Positions 15,992-24,383 of a stretch of 28,988 nucleotides of DNA are shown here, one piece after another. The DNA comes from an uncultured Clostridia bacterium (GTDB lineage: Bacteria > Bacillota_A > Clostridia > TANB77 > CAG-508): NCBI GenBank assembly GCA_948852375.1, contig CAQOYX010000008.1, forward strand, positions 1 to 28,988, in the 5' to 3' direction. The translations under genes were made by a program, and so were the position numbers. Every line of letters begins with the position of its first letter. The stretch's first letter is position 1. The notes beneath the pieces were generated by a model, which worked only from the letters and a program-made list of their open reading frames with translations, ran no database searches and was not told the DNA's origin.

Positions 15992-16837
15992 TTATGGTAA
16001 TTTGTTACTAGCCATTTTTTTGCTTTCATTTTTTACTCTTCTTTCTAATTTTTTCAAGTCTTCTGCTGGTTTTAAGTTTTCTGGTTTGATTCCTCTTTTA
16101 TTTAGCATACTTCTTACACTTAAATTGTTATCTATATGTTCACCTGTTATGCTTTCTTCTCCATACATATCTTTTTCGGTTACATTATAGTTAGTCATTT
16201 CTGTTGCTAAGTTTTTTGCCGCTATTGTTAGTGTTGGTAAGAAATCTGCAAGTGGTCTATTTTCTTTTACTCCGTATTTTGCTTTCATTTGCATTGTATT
16301 TAATCCTCCAAATAAAGCCCCATCTCCTTTTGAACGAATTCTTGCAAAACCTAAATCATCTACTCCTCTTTCATAAATATTTTTTGATAATTGTTTTTCG
16401 GATTCTTTTAATTTTTCTCTTGCTTCTAATCTGTTCATTAGTTTTATTCTATCTTCAATTATTTCTTGTTTTCTAGTTTGTACTGCAAAATAAGTTTGTG
16501 CGAAAGCTATTTCTTCTTTTTTAGAATCTCCATTTTGAGCAATTAAATAACATGCGTATCTTGTTAACATATAATCTTCTACTTGTCGTTTAGCTCCTTT
16601 AGCTAGATTTATCATTTTCGTAACCTCACGAAAATGATCTTCAATAGTTATACCAGCATTTTTACAAGATTCCATAGCTTTTTTTATTACTTCAATAAAA
16701 TTTTCCCATCTTTTATAACCAAGCTGATTTTGTAAATCTCTAGCATACCAAAATTCTACATTTTCTTTTTCTTCTTTGTTAATTATAGAATCAAATTTTG
16801 CTTTTAATTCTACTAATTTTGCTTTTTCAAATTCCAT
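15992..16837 (-). CDS. dinD: DinD-like DNA-damage-inducible protein
   Basis: 281 residues from ATG 16837, chosen because GGAG lies 8 nt upstream; upstream Met codons in frame lack a site. The N-terminal half is the BRO-N-like domain of Din[25 protein letters not shown], and [16 protein letters not shown], then [14 protein letters not shown]. The C-terminal half has the [16 protein letters not shown] segment conserved in DinD. DinD of E. coli is SOS-induced and inhibits RecA strand exchange; here it is often carried by mobile DNA. Both CGG triplets in this gene (16219, 16272) are out of frame and the frame is intact. Confidence 0.88.
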   Translation of the reverse strand: MEFEKAKLVELKAKFDSIINKEEKENVEFWYARDLQNQLGYKRWENFIEVIKKAMESCKNAGITIEDHFREVTKMINLAKGAKRQVEDYMLTRYACYLIAQNGDSKKEEIAFAQTYFAVQTRKQEIIEDRIKLMNRLEAREKLKESEKQLSKNIYERGVDDLGFARIRSKGDGALFGGLNTMQMKAKYGVKENRPLADFLPTLTIAAKNLATEMTNYNVTEKDMYGEESITGEHIDNNLSVRSMLNKRGIKPENLKPAEDLKKLERRVKNESKKMASNKLP

Positions 16838-16978
16838 AAACATTACTCCATATAAAATACTCATAATAGCATATAAATTTATATATTACTGTATTTATTA
16901 TTACATTTATTTCATTATTTTTATGATATTATTGTATTTATATTTTAAAACGTTTGTTCTTACTTGTCAAGTAACTTT

Positions 16979-17110
16979 TTATATCTTATTTAACTTATTA
17001 AATATTATCTTTTCCATTACTTCTTGAAATGTTGGTACATCTTTACTAAAAGTATAAATTACTTTATATTCATTCTTTTTTGTTTTATCTATATTTTCTT
17101 CTTTCTCCAT
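16979..17110 (-). CDS. Small 43-residue ORF upstream of dinD
   Basis: ATG 17110, weak AAGGAA site. The peptide is M-E-K-E-E-N-I-D then Y-K-V-I-Y-T-F-S-K-D and P-T-F-Q-E-V-M-E-K-I, ending N-K-L-N-K-I. The Y-T-F-S-K-D...F-Q-E-V-M-E-x-I pattern looks like the short proteins commonly found beside site-specific recombinases in Clostridia mobile elements, but no recombinase is present here, so it may be a leftover of an excision module. Confidence 0.5.
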   Translation of the reverse strand: MEKEENIDKTKKNEYKVIYTFSKDVPTFQEVMEKIIFNKLNKI

Positions 17111-17246
17111 ACTATTCTTTTTCCTTTCTTTGTTATTTTTTAGGTAACCACAGTATTAATTTTTGTTATTTTTACAAAATTTGTTAAAAAATGCCCATTT
17201 ATCATTTTTCATATTTTCTTACAGTATCTAAGCATATCGCTTCGTG

Positions 17247-17334
17247 TTGTTTTCTGACACCCAATGACAGGTCCACAACTTATGGCATACCTTTGCCAAG
17301 TAAACATGTGGCTTGAAAAGTATCAACCAAAAAT
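17247..17334. repeat. Copy 2 of the duplicated ~88-bp element
   Basis: Matches 15433-15518. The CCACA/TGTGG outer stem, TGGCA/TGCCA inner stem and TTGA/TCAA stem are all kept; the pseudoknot loses one pair (GGTAT becomes AGTAT). It again follows the terminator of a small orphan gene. Confidence 0.75.
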
Positions 17335-17351
17335 TGAATTGTAGCATAAGT

Positions 17352-17376
17352 AAAGCGATCGTAATGCGACCGCTTT
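17352..17376 (-). terminator. Hairpin after the 60-residue gene
   Basis: AAAGCGATCG and CGACCGCTTT arms pair with one mismatch around a 5-nt loop, 13 bp after the stop. Confidence 0.55.
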
Positions 17377-17389
17377 ATTTAGACATTGA

Positions 17390-17572
17390 TTAAAAAATGT
17401 TTCTTGTTTTTTCCATATTGAGATCTTGTAATCTGCTTTTTTCATTGTTAGCATACCTAAGCCGTGGATTCAATAATTCAGACCACTTTGCATGAGCCAC
17501 ACCACAAACCATCAATATTGGCCAAACATTGAATACAATGGCTACTAAAATCATATACAAACCAATATTCAT
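17390..17572 (-). CDS. Orphan 60-residue protein with one membrane helix
   Basis: ATG 17572 follows GGGAGG by 8 nt. Residues ~5-27 are hydrophobic (L-Y-M-I-L-V-A-I-V-F-N-V-W-P-I-L-M-V-C-G); the remainder is polar and basic (N-P-R-L-R-Y-A-N-N-E-K-S-R-L-Q-D-L). It contains CGG 17462-17464 in frame (P-R-L), apparently read as Arg: the frame ends neatly before its terminator, while a +1 shift would read through that hairpin. No family recognised. The upstream leader element L2 suggests its expression is controlled at RNA level. Confidence 0.6.
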   Translation of the reverse strand: MNIGLYMILVAIVFNVWPILMVCGVAHAKWSELLNPRLRYANNEKSRLQDLNMEKTRNIF

Positions 17573-17600
17573 TTTAATTTCCTCCCTTCTACTAATTACA

Positions 17601-17645
17601 GTTACTATGTATATATGCCTGCCTCTAAAAGCACAGGAGAATTAT
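17601..17645 (-). promoter_or_regulatory. Leader element copy L2
   Basis: On the minus strand TAATTCTCCTG...CAGGCATATATA...AGTAACT. The CCTG/CAGG stem (17618-17621 with 17634-17637) becomes CCTA/TAGG in copy L3 at 17936-17979, a compensatory change with the same 20-nt span. It lies between a likely -10 box (TATAAT at 17655-17660) and the start of the 60-residue gene. Confidence 0.6.
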
Positions 17646-17727
17646 TACTACCTTATTATAGTTAAGCATAATTTGATCTAAATCTTCTAAATCTTTCTGT
17701 GCAAGCCTTATTATTACTTATCTATTT

Positions 17728-17922
17728 TTATTTTTTCAAGGCAATGTTCATTACCTCTTCATTTGGAAACACTAAATCAAATATGTATGTTCTTTTATTT
17801 ATAGTAGAATGTTTAGCATTTAATCCTAATGAAATTGGTTTTAGTGGATTTGCTCTACATTCAAAGCCACAAGCCAAAACGAAGTCACTTTTTATATATT
17901 TACCATAAGGACATTTGTCACT
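17728..17922 (-). pseudogene. Coding remnant without start codon
   Basis: An open frame of 64 codons on the minus strand with natural-looking composition (D-K-C-P-Y-G-K-Y, V-L-A-C-G-F-E-C-R, then K-R-T-Y-I-F-D-L-V-F-P-N-E-E-V) ends at TAA 17728. There is a stop just upstream at 17923-17925 and no ATG, GTG or ribosome site at the 5' end; only an internal TTG is available. It follows leader copy L3. Most likely the 3' part of a gene that lost its start, though an unusual start cannot be excluded. Confidence 0.4.
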
Positions 17923-17935
17923 TTACTTGTTGATA

Positions 17936-17979
17936 GTTACTATTTATATAAACCTACCTAAAGAAGCATAGGAGAATTA
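17936..17979 (-). promoter_or_regulatory. Leader element copy L3
   Basis: Second copy of the L2 element: TAATTCTCCTA...TAGGTTTATATAAATAGTAACTAT on the minus strand. The CCTA/TAGG stem replaces CCTG/CAGG of L2. It precedes the coding remnant. Confidence 0.6.
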
Positions 17980-17984
17980 TATTT

Positions 17985-18005
17985 GAGGTTGCAAATTGCA
18001 ACCTC
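17985..18005 (-). terminator. Hairpin after the 77-residue gene
   Basis: GAGGTTGCAA and TTGCAACCTC form a perfect stem. A second stem, CCACTTTTT/AAAAAGTGG, overlaps the stop codon of the gene (18032-18059). Confidence 0.55.
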
Positions 18006-18047
18006 TTTACATTCATTTTTCTTACAGCTACCACTTTTTATTATTTA

Positions 18048-18278
18048 TCAAAAAGTGGGATTTTCTGCATATGCACTTCTTACTTCCATCGCAAGCTTCT
18101 CAGCAACTGGCTTTGATATGCATGCATTTACCATCCATTCGTCTATTTGACATTCTTGCATGCTTCCAATCTGCAACCTATATAAGCAATTTTGCTTAAA
18201 CCGTTCTTCTGCCATACGGTCTCTTGCTTGTTGACGTTTCTCTTCTTCAATTCGTTGTCTTTCTGTCATTTCTATCAT
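18048..18278 (-). CDS. Orphan 77-residue charged helical protein, foreign codon use
   Basis: The start ATG 18278 has AAGGAGG 5 nt upstream, so a more upstream Met at 18317 is rejected. The first 35 residues are a highly charged helix rich in E, R, K and Q (Q-R-I-E-E-E-K-R-Q-Q-A-R-D-R-M-A-E-E-R), followed by a globular-looking part with two Cys (C-L-Y-R-L-Q-I-G, C-Q-I-D-E-W-M-V) and a helix ending N-P-T-F. Arg codons include CGA, CGT, CGG and AGG, and GAC, TGC, AAG and CAG are frequent, unlike the neighbours. CGG 18201-18203 is in frame (E-R-F-K); a +1 shift would end the protein 19 codons later. No family recognised. Own promoter at 18345-18373. Confidence 0.65.
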   Translation of the reverse strand: MIEMTERQRIEEEKRQQARDRMAEERFKQNCLYRLQIGSMQECQIDEWMVNACISKPVAEKLAMEVRSAYAENPTF

Positions 18279-18344
18279 AACTGCCTCCTTAATGTTGCGT
18301 TCAACCAAAATTTGCATTGAACTTTATACTTTGTTTACTTTTTT

Positions 18345-18373
18345 AGTATAACATAATATATAAAAATAAACAA
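18345..18373 (-). promoter_or_regulatory. Promoter of the 77-residue gene
   Basis: TTGTTT and TATACT with a 17-bp spacer, directly after the deacetylase stop. Confidence 0.5.
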
Positions 18374-18392
18374 TATATTTTTAATATATTAC

Positions 18393-19515
18393 CTATTTTA
18401 CCGCTCCTTTAAAATCTGACATGCTTATTCCTTTTGACATACGTACACGTGGTAATGCATATTTATTTGCTCCTTTATATACTCTGCCGCCCTACCGTAG
18501 TAAATGCCAACTTATATCCTGCATCTTTTAATACCTTCATTGCATTATTATTATAATGTCCAAATGGATAGCAAAATATTGTGCAATCTCCTATTATGTT
18601 TTTTGATTTTGTTACGTCTTCTAATGCAACTTTATAGCTTAAATTAACAAATCTTCCTTTGCCATTATTACCTGACCTATGCATATCATGTGAATGTGAT
18701 TGAAAGTCTAAATGATTTGATTTATATGCTTTAGGTAACCAATCTCCATTCCAACTTGTTACAACAAATGATGTTGCTTTTACATTATATTTTTCTATAA
18801 TTGGTATTGCATATTTTATAAATGATTCATCTCCATCATCTATTGTTATTACTACACTTTTTTCAGGTAATGTTATTGTTCCATCAATATATGCTTCTAC
18901 TTCGTTCCATGTTGGAAAATAATAGTTATTTTCTGATAAATATTTCATTTGCTCCTCAAATGCTGATACCTCCATCCAGTTGCTGTCTGCTCCTTTTTCT
19001 CCTTTTTTTACATCATAGAAAAAATGATACATTAATACGGGAAGTCCTTTTTTGCTATCATTAGATGTATTACCTTTTGAAATACTTGTGTTTCTAAGTT
19101 CAGTAACTTTTTCCTTGTTTACAATTACTTTTCTTGAAATTCCTGCTACATTTCCTGATGAATCTTCTACTACATATGAAATATTATATGTTCCTTCTTT
19201 TGTAGTATCCACTTTCCCTGTAATTTTAACTTTATTTGTAATATCTCCATCATAATTATCCTGTGCTGTACACCCTTCGTCTTTATATGTATCTCCAATA
19301 TTAATATTTACTACATTATTTCCATTTAATTTTATAGTTGGAGCAATTTTATCTTTATACTTTTCATTTAAATTTAATTTAATATTTTCATCTCTAATAA
19401 AGGATATAGTTGTAATAGTATTATTTCTATTATAAAATATTGCAATAATTCCTATAATTACCGCAATTAATATAACTATAACACTCATACAAATAATAAT
19501 TGCTTTTTTATTCAA
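18393..19515 (-). CDS. Membrane-anchored polysaccharide deacetylase with Ig-like domain, one +1 frame change
   Basis: TTG 19515 is the likely start (AAGGGTG about 8 nt upstream); a GTG at 19524 overlaps that site. The product is 373 residues with the shift at CGG 18487-18489. Domains: membrane anchor (~residues 5-27); a DUF5011/Ig-like domain (~50-125) with G-D-T-Y-K-D-E-G and D-G-D-I-T-N-K-V, ending V-D...G-T-Y-N-I-S-Y-V-V-x-D-S-S-G-N; and a NodB domain from L-P-V-L-M-Y-H-F with the metal-binding T-I-D-D-G-D and S-H-S-H-D-M-H motifs. It would deacetylate peptidoglycan or another wall glycan. Unshifted, the protein stops three codons after the CGG; shifted, it continues G-R-V-Y-K-G-A-N-K-Y to TAG 18393. 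Confidence 0.85.
18487..18489 (-). other. +1 recoding site (CGGC) in the deacetylase gene
   Basis: Codons ACG-GTA-GGG-CGG-CAG-AGT-ATA-TAA. Skipping C at 18489 gives GGG-GGC-AGA-GTA (V-G-G-R-V-Y-K-G) and 31 further codons. Confidence 0.75.
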
Positions 19516-19652
19516 TTTTATCACCCTTTTATTGTATTATATTGTGAACTAAATTATTCATATTCTATATATTATTGTATTCGACAAAATATGTCAAAAG
19601 CCTTTATAAAATGTAATTTTTAAACAATATTTCTATATGATATGAAAAACGA

Positions 19653-19682
19653 GCGTTATTCGATATTTTTTACCGATAACGC
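19653..19682 (-). terminator. Terminator after IMP dehydrogenase
   Basis: GCGTTAT and ATAACGC arms, followed on the minus strand by GTTTTTC, 20 bp after the stop. Confidence 0.7.
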
Positions 19683-19702
19683 CCATATATTTTATGTTTA
19701 TT

Positions 19703-21211
19703 TTATTTATAACTCTTATCAACTTCTTTTAACATAACATCATGAGCACTTCCTTCTGCTATACTTACTTCAGATACAAGTGTTAATCTTGCTTTTTCAT
19801 GTAATTCTTTAATTGAAGTTGCCCCACAGTTACACATTGTTGATTTTATTTTTGCTACTGTTACTGCTAAATTATCTTTTAGTGGTCCTGCATATGGAAT
19901 ATACGAATCTACTCCTTCTTCAAAAGATAATTTATTTTTATCTCCTCCAAGGTCATATCTTTGCCAGTTTCTTGCACGGTTCGATCCCTCTCCCCAGTAT
20001 TCTTTTACATAGCTATTTCCCACTTTTAATACTCTTGTTGGGCTTTCATCAAACCTTGCAAAATATCTTCCCATCATTACAAAATCTGCACCTAGTGCAA
20101 GGGCTATTGTTATATGATGATCATGTACTATTCCTCCATCTGAACAAATAGGGATATATATACCTGTTTCTTCAAAATATTCATCACGTGCTGCTACAAC
20201 ATCTATTAAAGCACTTGCTTGTCCACGTCCTATTCCTTTTGTCTCTCGTGTAATGCAAATAGAACCTCCACCAACACCAACTTTTATGAAGTCTGCACCA
20301 GCTTGGGCAAGATATCTAAATCCTTCTTTATCTACAACATTTCCTGCACCTATTTTTACTTGATCTCCATATTTTTCTCTAACAAAATCTATTGTTCTTT
20401 TTTGCCATACTGAATATCCATCAGAAGAATCCATACAAATCATGTCTACTCCTGCTTCTACAAGTGCTGGAATTCTTTGTTCGTAATCTCTTGTGTTTAT
20501 ACCTGCACCTACTATATAACGTTTATTTTCGTCTAATAAAGAATTTGGATTGTTTTTTCTTTCTTCATAATCTTTTCTAAATACTAAATATTTTAAGTTT
20601 CCTTCTTCTGTTAAAATAGGTAAACAATTTATTTTATTTTCCCAAATTATATCATTTGCTTCTGCAAGAGTAATTCCTTTTTTAGCAGATACTACTTTTT
20701 CTGCTTTTGTCATGTAATCATCTATTGGAGCAGCTTGATTATCCCTTGTAATTCTATAGTCTTTATCTGTTACAATACCTAGAAATTTTCCATTTGCTGT
20801 TCCATCATCTGTTACAATTACTGTAGAATGACCTGTTCTTTCTACTAATTCAATTACTTCTCTAAGTGATGTTCCACTTTTTACATTAGAATCACTAATA
20901 ACAAAACCTGCTTTATGTTTCTTTACATGATATACCATTTCTGCTTGTGATTCAATAGATTGAGCTCCATAAATAAAAGCAACTCCACCTTCTCTTGCAA
21001 GAGCAATTCCCATTTCTTCACCTGAAACAGATTGCATAATTGCTGATGCCATTGGTACATTGGCAGAATATTTTGGTTCTTCTCCTTTTTTATATTTTAC
21101 AAGTGGTGTTTTTAAAGAAACTTTATCTGGAATACATTCTTCTGTTGTTAAATTTGGTAATAATAAAAATTCGTTAAATGTTCTTGAAATATCTTCTAAA
21201 ATTTTTGCCAT
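19703..21211 (-). CDS. guaB: IMP dehydrogenase
   Basis: 502 residues, ATG 21211 with AGGAGG 8 nt upstream. It oxidises IMP to XMP with NAD, the first committed step to GMP. The catalytic loop is [10 protein letters not shown] with Cys319, followed by the flap G-I-G-R-G-Q. A CBS-domain pair occupies roughly residues 95-230 (V-I-S-D-S-N, V-T-D-K-D-Y-R, then C-L-P-I-L). The phosphate site D-G-G-I and G-R-Y-F are present. The loop resembles the divergent G-x-G-S-I-C-I-T-x-E-x-K-G-I-G-R-G-Q type seen in several Clostridia and in kinetoplastids, rather than the common G-P-G-S-I-C-T-T-R form. Single-gene unit with promoter 21241-21269 and terminator. Confidence 0.93.
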   Translation of the reverse strand: MAKILEDISRTFNEFLLLPNLTTEECIPDKVSLKTPLVKYKKGEEPKYSANVPMASAIMQSVSGEEMGIALAREGGVAFIYGAQSIESQAEMVYHVKKHKAGFVISDSNVKSGTSLREVIELVERTGHSTVIVTDDGTANGKFLGIVTDKDYRITRDNQAAPIDDYMTKAEKVVSAKKGITLAEANDIIWENKINCLPILTEEGNLKYLVFRKDYEERKNNPNSLLDENKRYIVGAGINTRDYEQRIPALVEAGVDMICMDSSDGYSVWQKRTIDFVREKYGDQVKIGAGNVVDKEGFRYLAQAGADFIKVGVGGGSICITRETKGIGRGQASALIDVVAARDEYFEETGIYIPICSDGGIVHDHHITIALALGADFVMMGRYFARFDESPTRVLKVGNSYVKEYWGEGSNRARNWQRYDLGGDKNKLSFEEGVDSYIPYAGPLKDNLAVTVAKIKSTMCNCGATSIKELHEKARLTLVSEVSIAEGSAHDVMLKEVDKSYK

Positions 21212-21240
21212 GTTTATTTCCTCCTCTTACATTTTATAAA

Positions 21241-21269
21241 ATTATATCATTCTTTATGATTTATGTAAA
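21241..21269 (-). promoter_or_regulatory. guaB promoter
   Basis: TTTACA and TATAAT with a 17-bp spacer, about 30 bp before the start codon. Confidence 0.65.
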
Positions 21270-21323
21270 TATTTTTTTGTAAATTGTCAGTGGAATTTCG
21301 TAAAATAAATAGGTATTAATAAA

Positions 21324-21362
21324 TTAGCTTACAACCATGTTCTTTATATGGTTGTAAGCTAA
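21324..21362. terminator. Strong terminator hairpin between the small membrane gene and guaB
   Basis: TTAGCTTACAACCAT and ATGGTTGTAAGCTAA form a perfect 15-bp stem with a 9-nt loop. A run of T follows on the plus strand and of A precedes on the minus strand; it lies 7 bp after the stop of the small membrane gene. Confidence 0.75.
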
Positions 21363-21369
21363 ATTTTTT

Positions 21370-21702
21370 TCATATATTATCATTAAATCGTTCGTACAGA
21401 TTTAGTCCCAAAAGACCTAAACCCCCAAATATTAACGCTATAATAATCCACAGTATACCCAAACAAACAATGTACCCAATACCATAAAAATAACCAAAAT
21501 CTTCTGAGCAGTTTTTATCAAAGTCAGAAAGAAGCTTTGATAAAAAAGCAGTGACTTTAAATGATATTATAGCTGAAATTATAGCTGATAGTGCCAAAAA
21601 AAAATTTAAAAAATTATCAAATAAAAATCCCAAAAGCATAAGAACCACTATTCCAACTACTACAGTGAATATAACAATAGCCACTATTCCGATAATATAC
21701 AT
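21370..21702 (-). CDS. Small membrane protein, three or four helices
   Basis: The start is ATG 21702 (M-Y-I-I-G-I-V), 5 nt after AAAGGAG. An apparent longer frame upstream is excluded because it would cover the promoter. 110 residues: hydrophobic helices at about 2-30, 32-50 and 78-105, separated by a short polar stretch with K-L-L-S-D-F-D-K-N-C. No family recognised. It is monocistronic with a good promoter and a strong terminator. Confidence 0.65.
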   Translation of the reverse strand: MYIIGIVAIVIFTVVVGIVVLMLLGFLFDNFLNFFLALSAIISAIISFKVTAFLSKLLSDFDKNCSEDFGYFYGIGYIVCLGILWIIIALIFGGLGLLGLNLYERFNDNI

Positions 21703-21760
21703 TTTCTCCTTTCTTTGCATTAACTGTAATGCAAAACGCAACAAAATTATTAGTATAATT

Positions 21761-21789
21761 ATTGTATCAAATTCTTTAGCAAAAGTCAA
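21761..21789 (-). promoter_or_regulatory. Promoter of the small membrane protein gene
   Basis: TTGACT and TACAAT with a 17-bp spacer, near consensus, 58 bp upstream of the chosen start. Confidence 0.75.
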
Positions 21790-21841
21790 TTTTTTATGTT
21801 AATTTTGTTTTAAAATATACAAGTAAATACATAAATTTAGT

Positions 21842-23032
21842 CTACTTAACTAACCTCTCAGTTTCTTTTGCAATCATTAATTCTTCATTTGTTGGTATTA
21901 CATATACTCTTACTTTTGAAGAATCTTTTGAAATTAGTTTTTCTTCACTTCTTACATTGTTTCTTTCTTCATCTAATTCAACTCCCATGAAACCTAATCT
22001 TTCACAAATTCCTTTACGAATATTAATTTGGTTTTCTCCAACTCCTCCTGTGAATATTATTGCATCTACACCATTCATTGCTGTTGCATATTTTGCAATA
22101 AATCCTGCTACTGAATATTTAAAGTTATTCATAGCAATTAATGCTCTTTTGTTTCCAGCTACTGATTCATTTTCAATTACTCTAAAATCTGGTGCTAATC
22201 CTGATATTCCTTGTACTCCTGATTCTTTATTTAAAAGATTTTCTACTTCATCAGCTGTTTTATTTTCTTTTTTCATTATGTATGTTACAACAGATGGATC
22301 TATGTCTCCACTTCTTGTTACCATAGGAACTCCTGCAAGTGGTGTAAGTCCCATACTTGTATCTACGCTCTTTCCTTTTTCAATTGCACAAACACTAGAA
22401 CCTTGTCCTAAGTGACAAGTAATAATTTTTAGATCTTCTGGTTTTTTATTTTCAATTTCTGCAAGTCTTCTAGATACATACATATGAGATGTTCCATGAA
22501 AACCATATTTTCTTATTCCATATTTTTCGTAATATTCATATGGTATTGGGTATAAATATCTTTCTTCTGGTATTGTTTGGTGAAATGCTGTATCAAATAC
22601 ACCTACCATTGGTTTGCTTGGCATTACTTTTTTACACGCTTCTATTCCTATTATTCCGCTTGGGTTATGAAGTGGTGCTAAATCTGTACATTCTTTTAGT
22701 ATTTCTATTACTTTATCATCAATCACAACAGAACCTGTAATCTTCATTCCCCCATGTGCTAAACGATGTCCTATTGCTTCAATTTCATCTAAGCTATCTA
22801 TTACTTTATATTCTGGATTTACTAATTGTTTTAAAGTAAACTCGATAGCTTCGTCGTGATTTTTTGCAGGATGTGTAATTTCTACTTTTTGTCCATTTAC
22901 TTTATGAGTAATAAATGCTTCATCTTCTCCTATTCTTTCATATTTTCCTGATGCTAAAACATCTTCTGTTTCCATATTGATTAATTGATACTTTAGTGAA
23001 GAACTACCACAATTTAATACTAATATTTTCAT
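21842..23032 (-). CDS. ackA: Acetate kinase
   Basis: 396 residues, the usual length; ATG 23032 follows AGGAGG by 8 nt. Motifs of the acetokinase family: V-L-N-C-G-S-S-S-L-K-Y at the start, H-R-L-A-H-G-G, G-V-F-D-T-A-F-H, Y-G-F-H-G-T-S-H with the catalytic region, H-L-G-Q-G-S-S, G-D-I-D-P-S and I-F-T-G-G-V-G-E-N. It makes ATP from acetyl phosphate. It lies 152 bp downstream of pta but has its own promoter (23063-23092), so both can be transcribed separately. Confidence 0.97.
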   Translation of the reverse strand: MKILVLNCGSSSLKYQLINMETEDVLASGKYERIGEDEAFITHKVNGQKVEITHPAKNHDEAIEFTLKQLVNPEYKVIDSLDEIEAIGHRLAHGGMKITGSVVIDDKVIEILKECTDLAPLHNPSGIIGIEACKKVMPSKPMVGVFDTAFHQTIPEERYLYPIPYEYYEKYGIRKYGFHGTSHMYVSRRLAEIENKKPEDLKIITCHLGQGSSVCAIEKGKSVDTSMGLTPLAGVPMVTRSGDIDPSVVTYIMKKENKTADEVENLLNKESGVQGISGLAPDFRVIENESVAGNKRALIAMNNFKYSVAGFIAKYATAMNGVDAIIFTGGVGENQINIRKGICERLGFMGVELDEERNNVRSEEKLISKDSSKVRVYVIPTNEELMIAKETERLVK

Positions 23033-23062
23033 TTTCTAAACCTCCTAATAAAAATTATATTG

Positions 23063-23092
23063 ATTATAACACACGCTAAAGTTTATCTGCAA
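23063..23092 (-). promoter_or_regulatory. ackA promoter
   Basis: TTGCAG and TATAAT with an 18-bp spacer and a TGTGT before the -10 box. Confidence 0.65.
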
Positions 23093-23184
23093 CTTAAAAA
23101 TTAATTTTTTTGCAATTATTTATGATACAGTTTATAGATTAAATTAAATTATGTATATAAGATGCCCCAGTCAAGCGGACGTTT

Positions 23185-24184
<1,000 letters not shown>

Positions 24185-24213
24185 TAACAACACCCTCTTT
24201 CAAATATATTACT

Positions 24214-24242
24214 ATTATATCGTTTATTATAAAAAAGTACAA
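24214..24242 (-). promoter_or_regulatory. pta promoter
   Basis: TTGTAC and TATAAT with a 17-bp spacer, 30 bp before the start codon. Confidence 0.65.
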
Positions 24243-24261
24243 TAATTTTTAAAAATTACTA

Positions 24262-24300
24262 TAATAACCTCTTGTCACCTATGTTAACTAGAGGTTATTA
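24262..24300. terminator. Hairpin between pyk and pta
   Basis: TAATAACCTCT and AGAGGTTATTA pair over 11 bp around a 17-nt loop. A smaller stem AGCTAAT/ATTAGCT follows at 24303-24325. Confidence 0.5.
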
Positions 24301-24329
24301 GAAGCTAATTATAATCTTATTAGCTATAC

Positions 24330-24366
24330 AAAAAAGACCTAAAATTCAAATTAACTATAAATTTTA
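24330..24366 (-). terminator. pyk terminator
   Basis: TAAAATT and AATTTTA arms followed on the minus strand by GGTC and a T6 run, 18 bp after the pyk stop. Confidence 0.5.
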
Positions 24367-24383
24367 GACCTCTTTTTGTTATA

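Noticed and set aside
15433..17334. CRISPR array
   Set aside because: Only two copies 1.8 kb apart, too long and without spacer spacing or cas genes.
17699..17908. Plus-strand 69-codon open frame at this position
   Set aside because: The minus strand of the same stretch has better coding character (the remnant at 17728-17922); the plus frame is hydrophobic noise.
21703..21789. Longer N-terminus for the small membrane protein
   Set aside because: It would start inside a near-consensus promoter (TTGACT...TACAAT), and AAAGGAG precedes the inner ATG.
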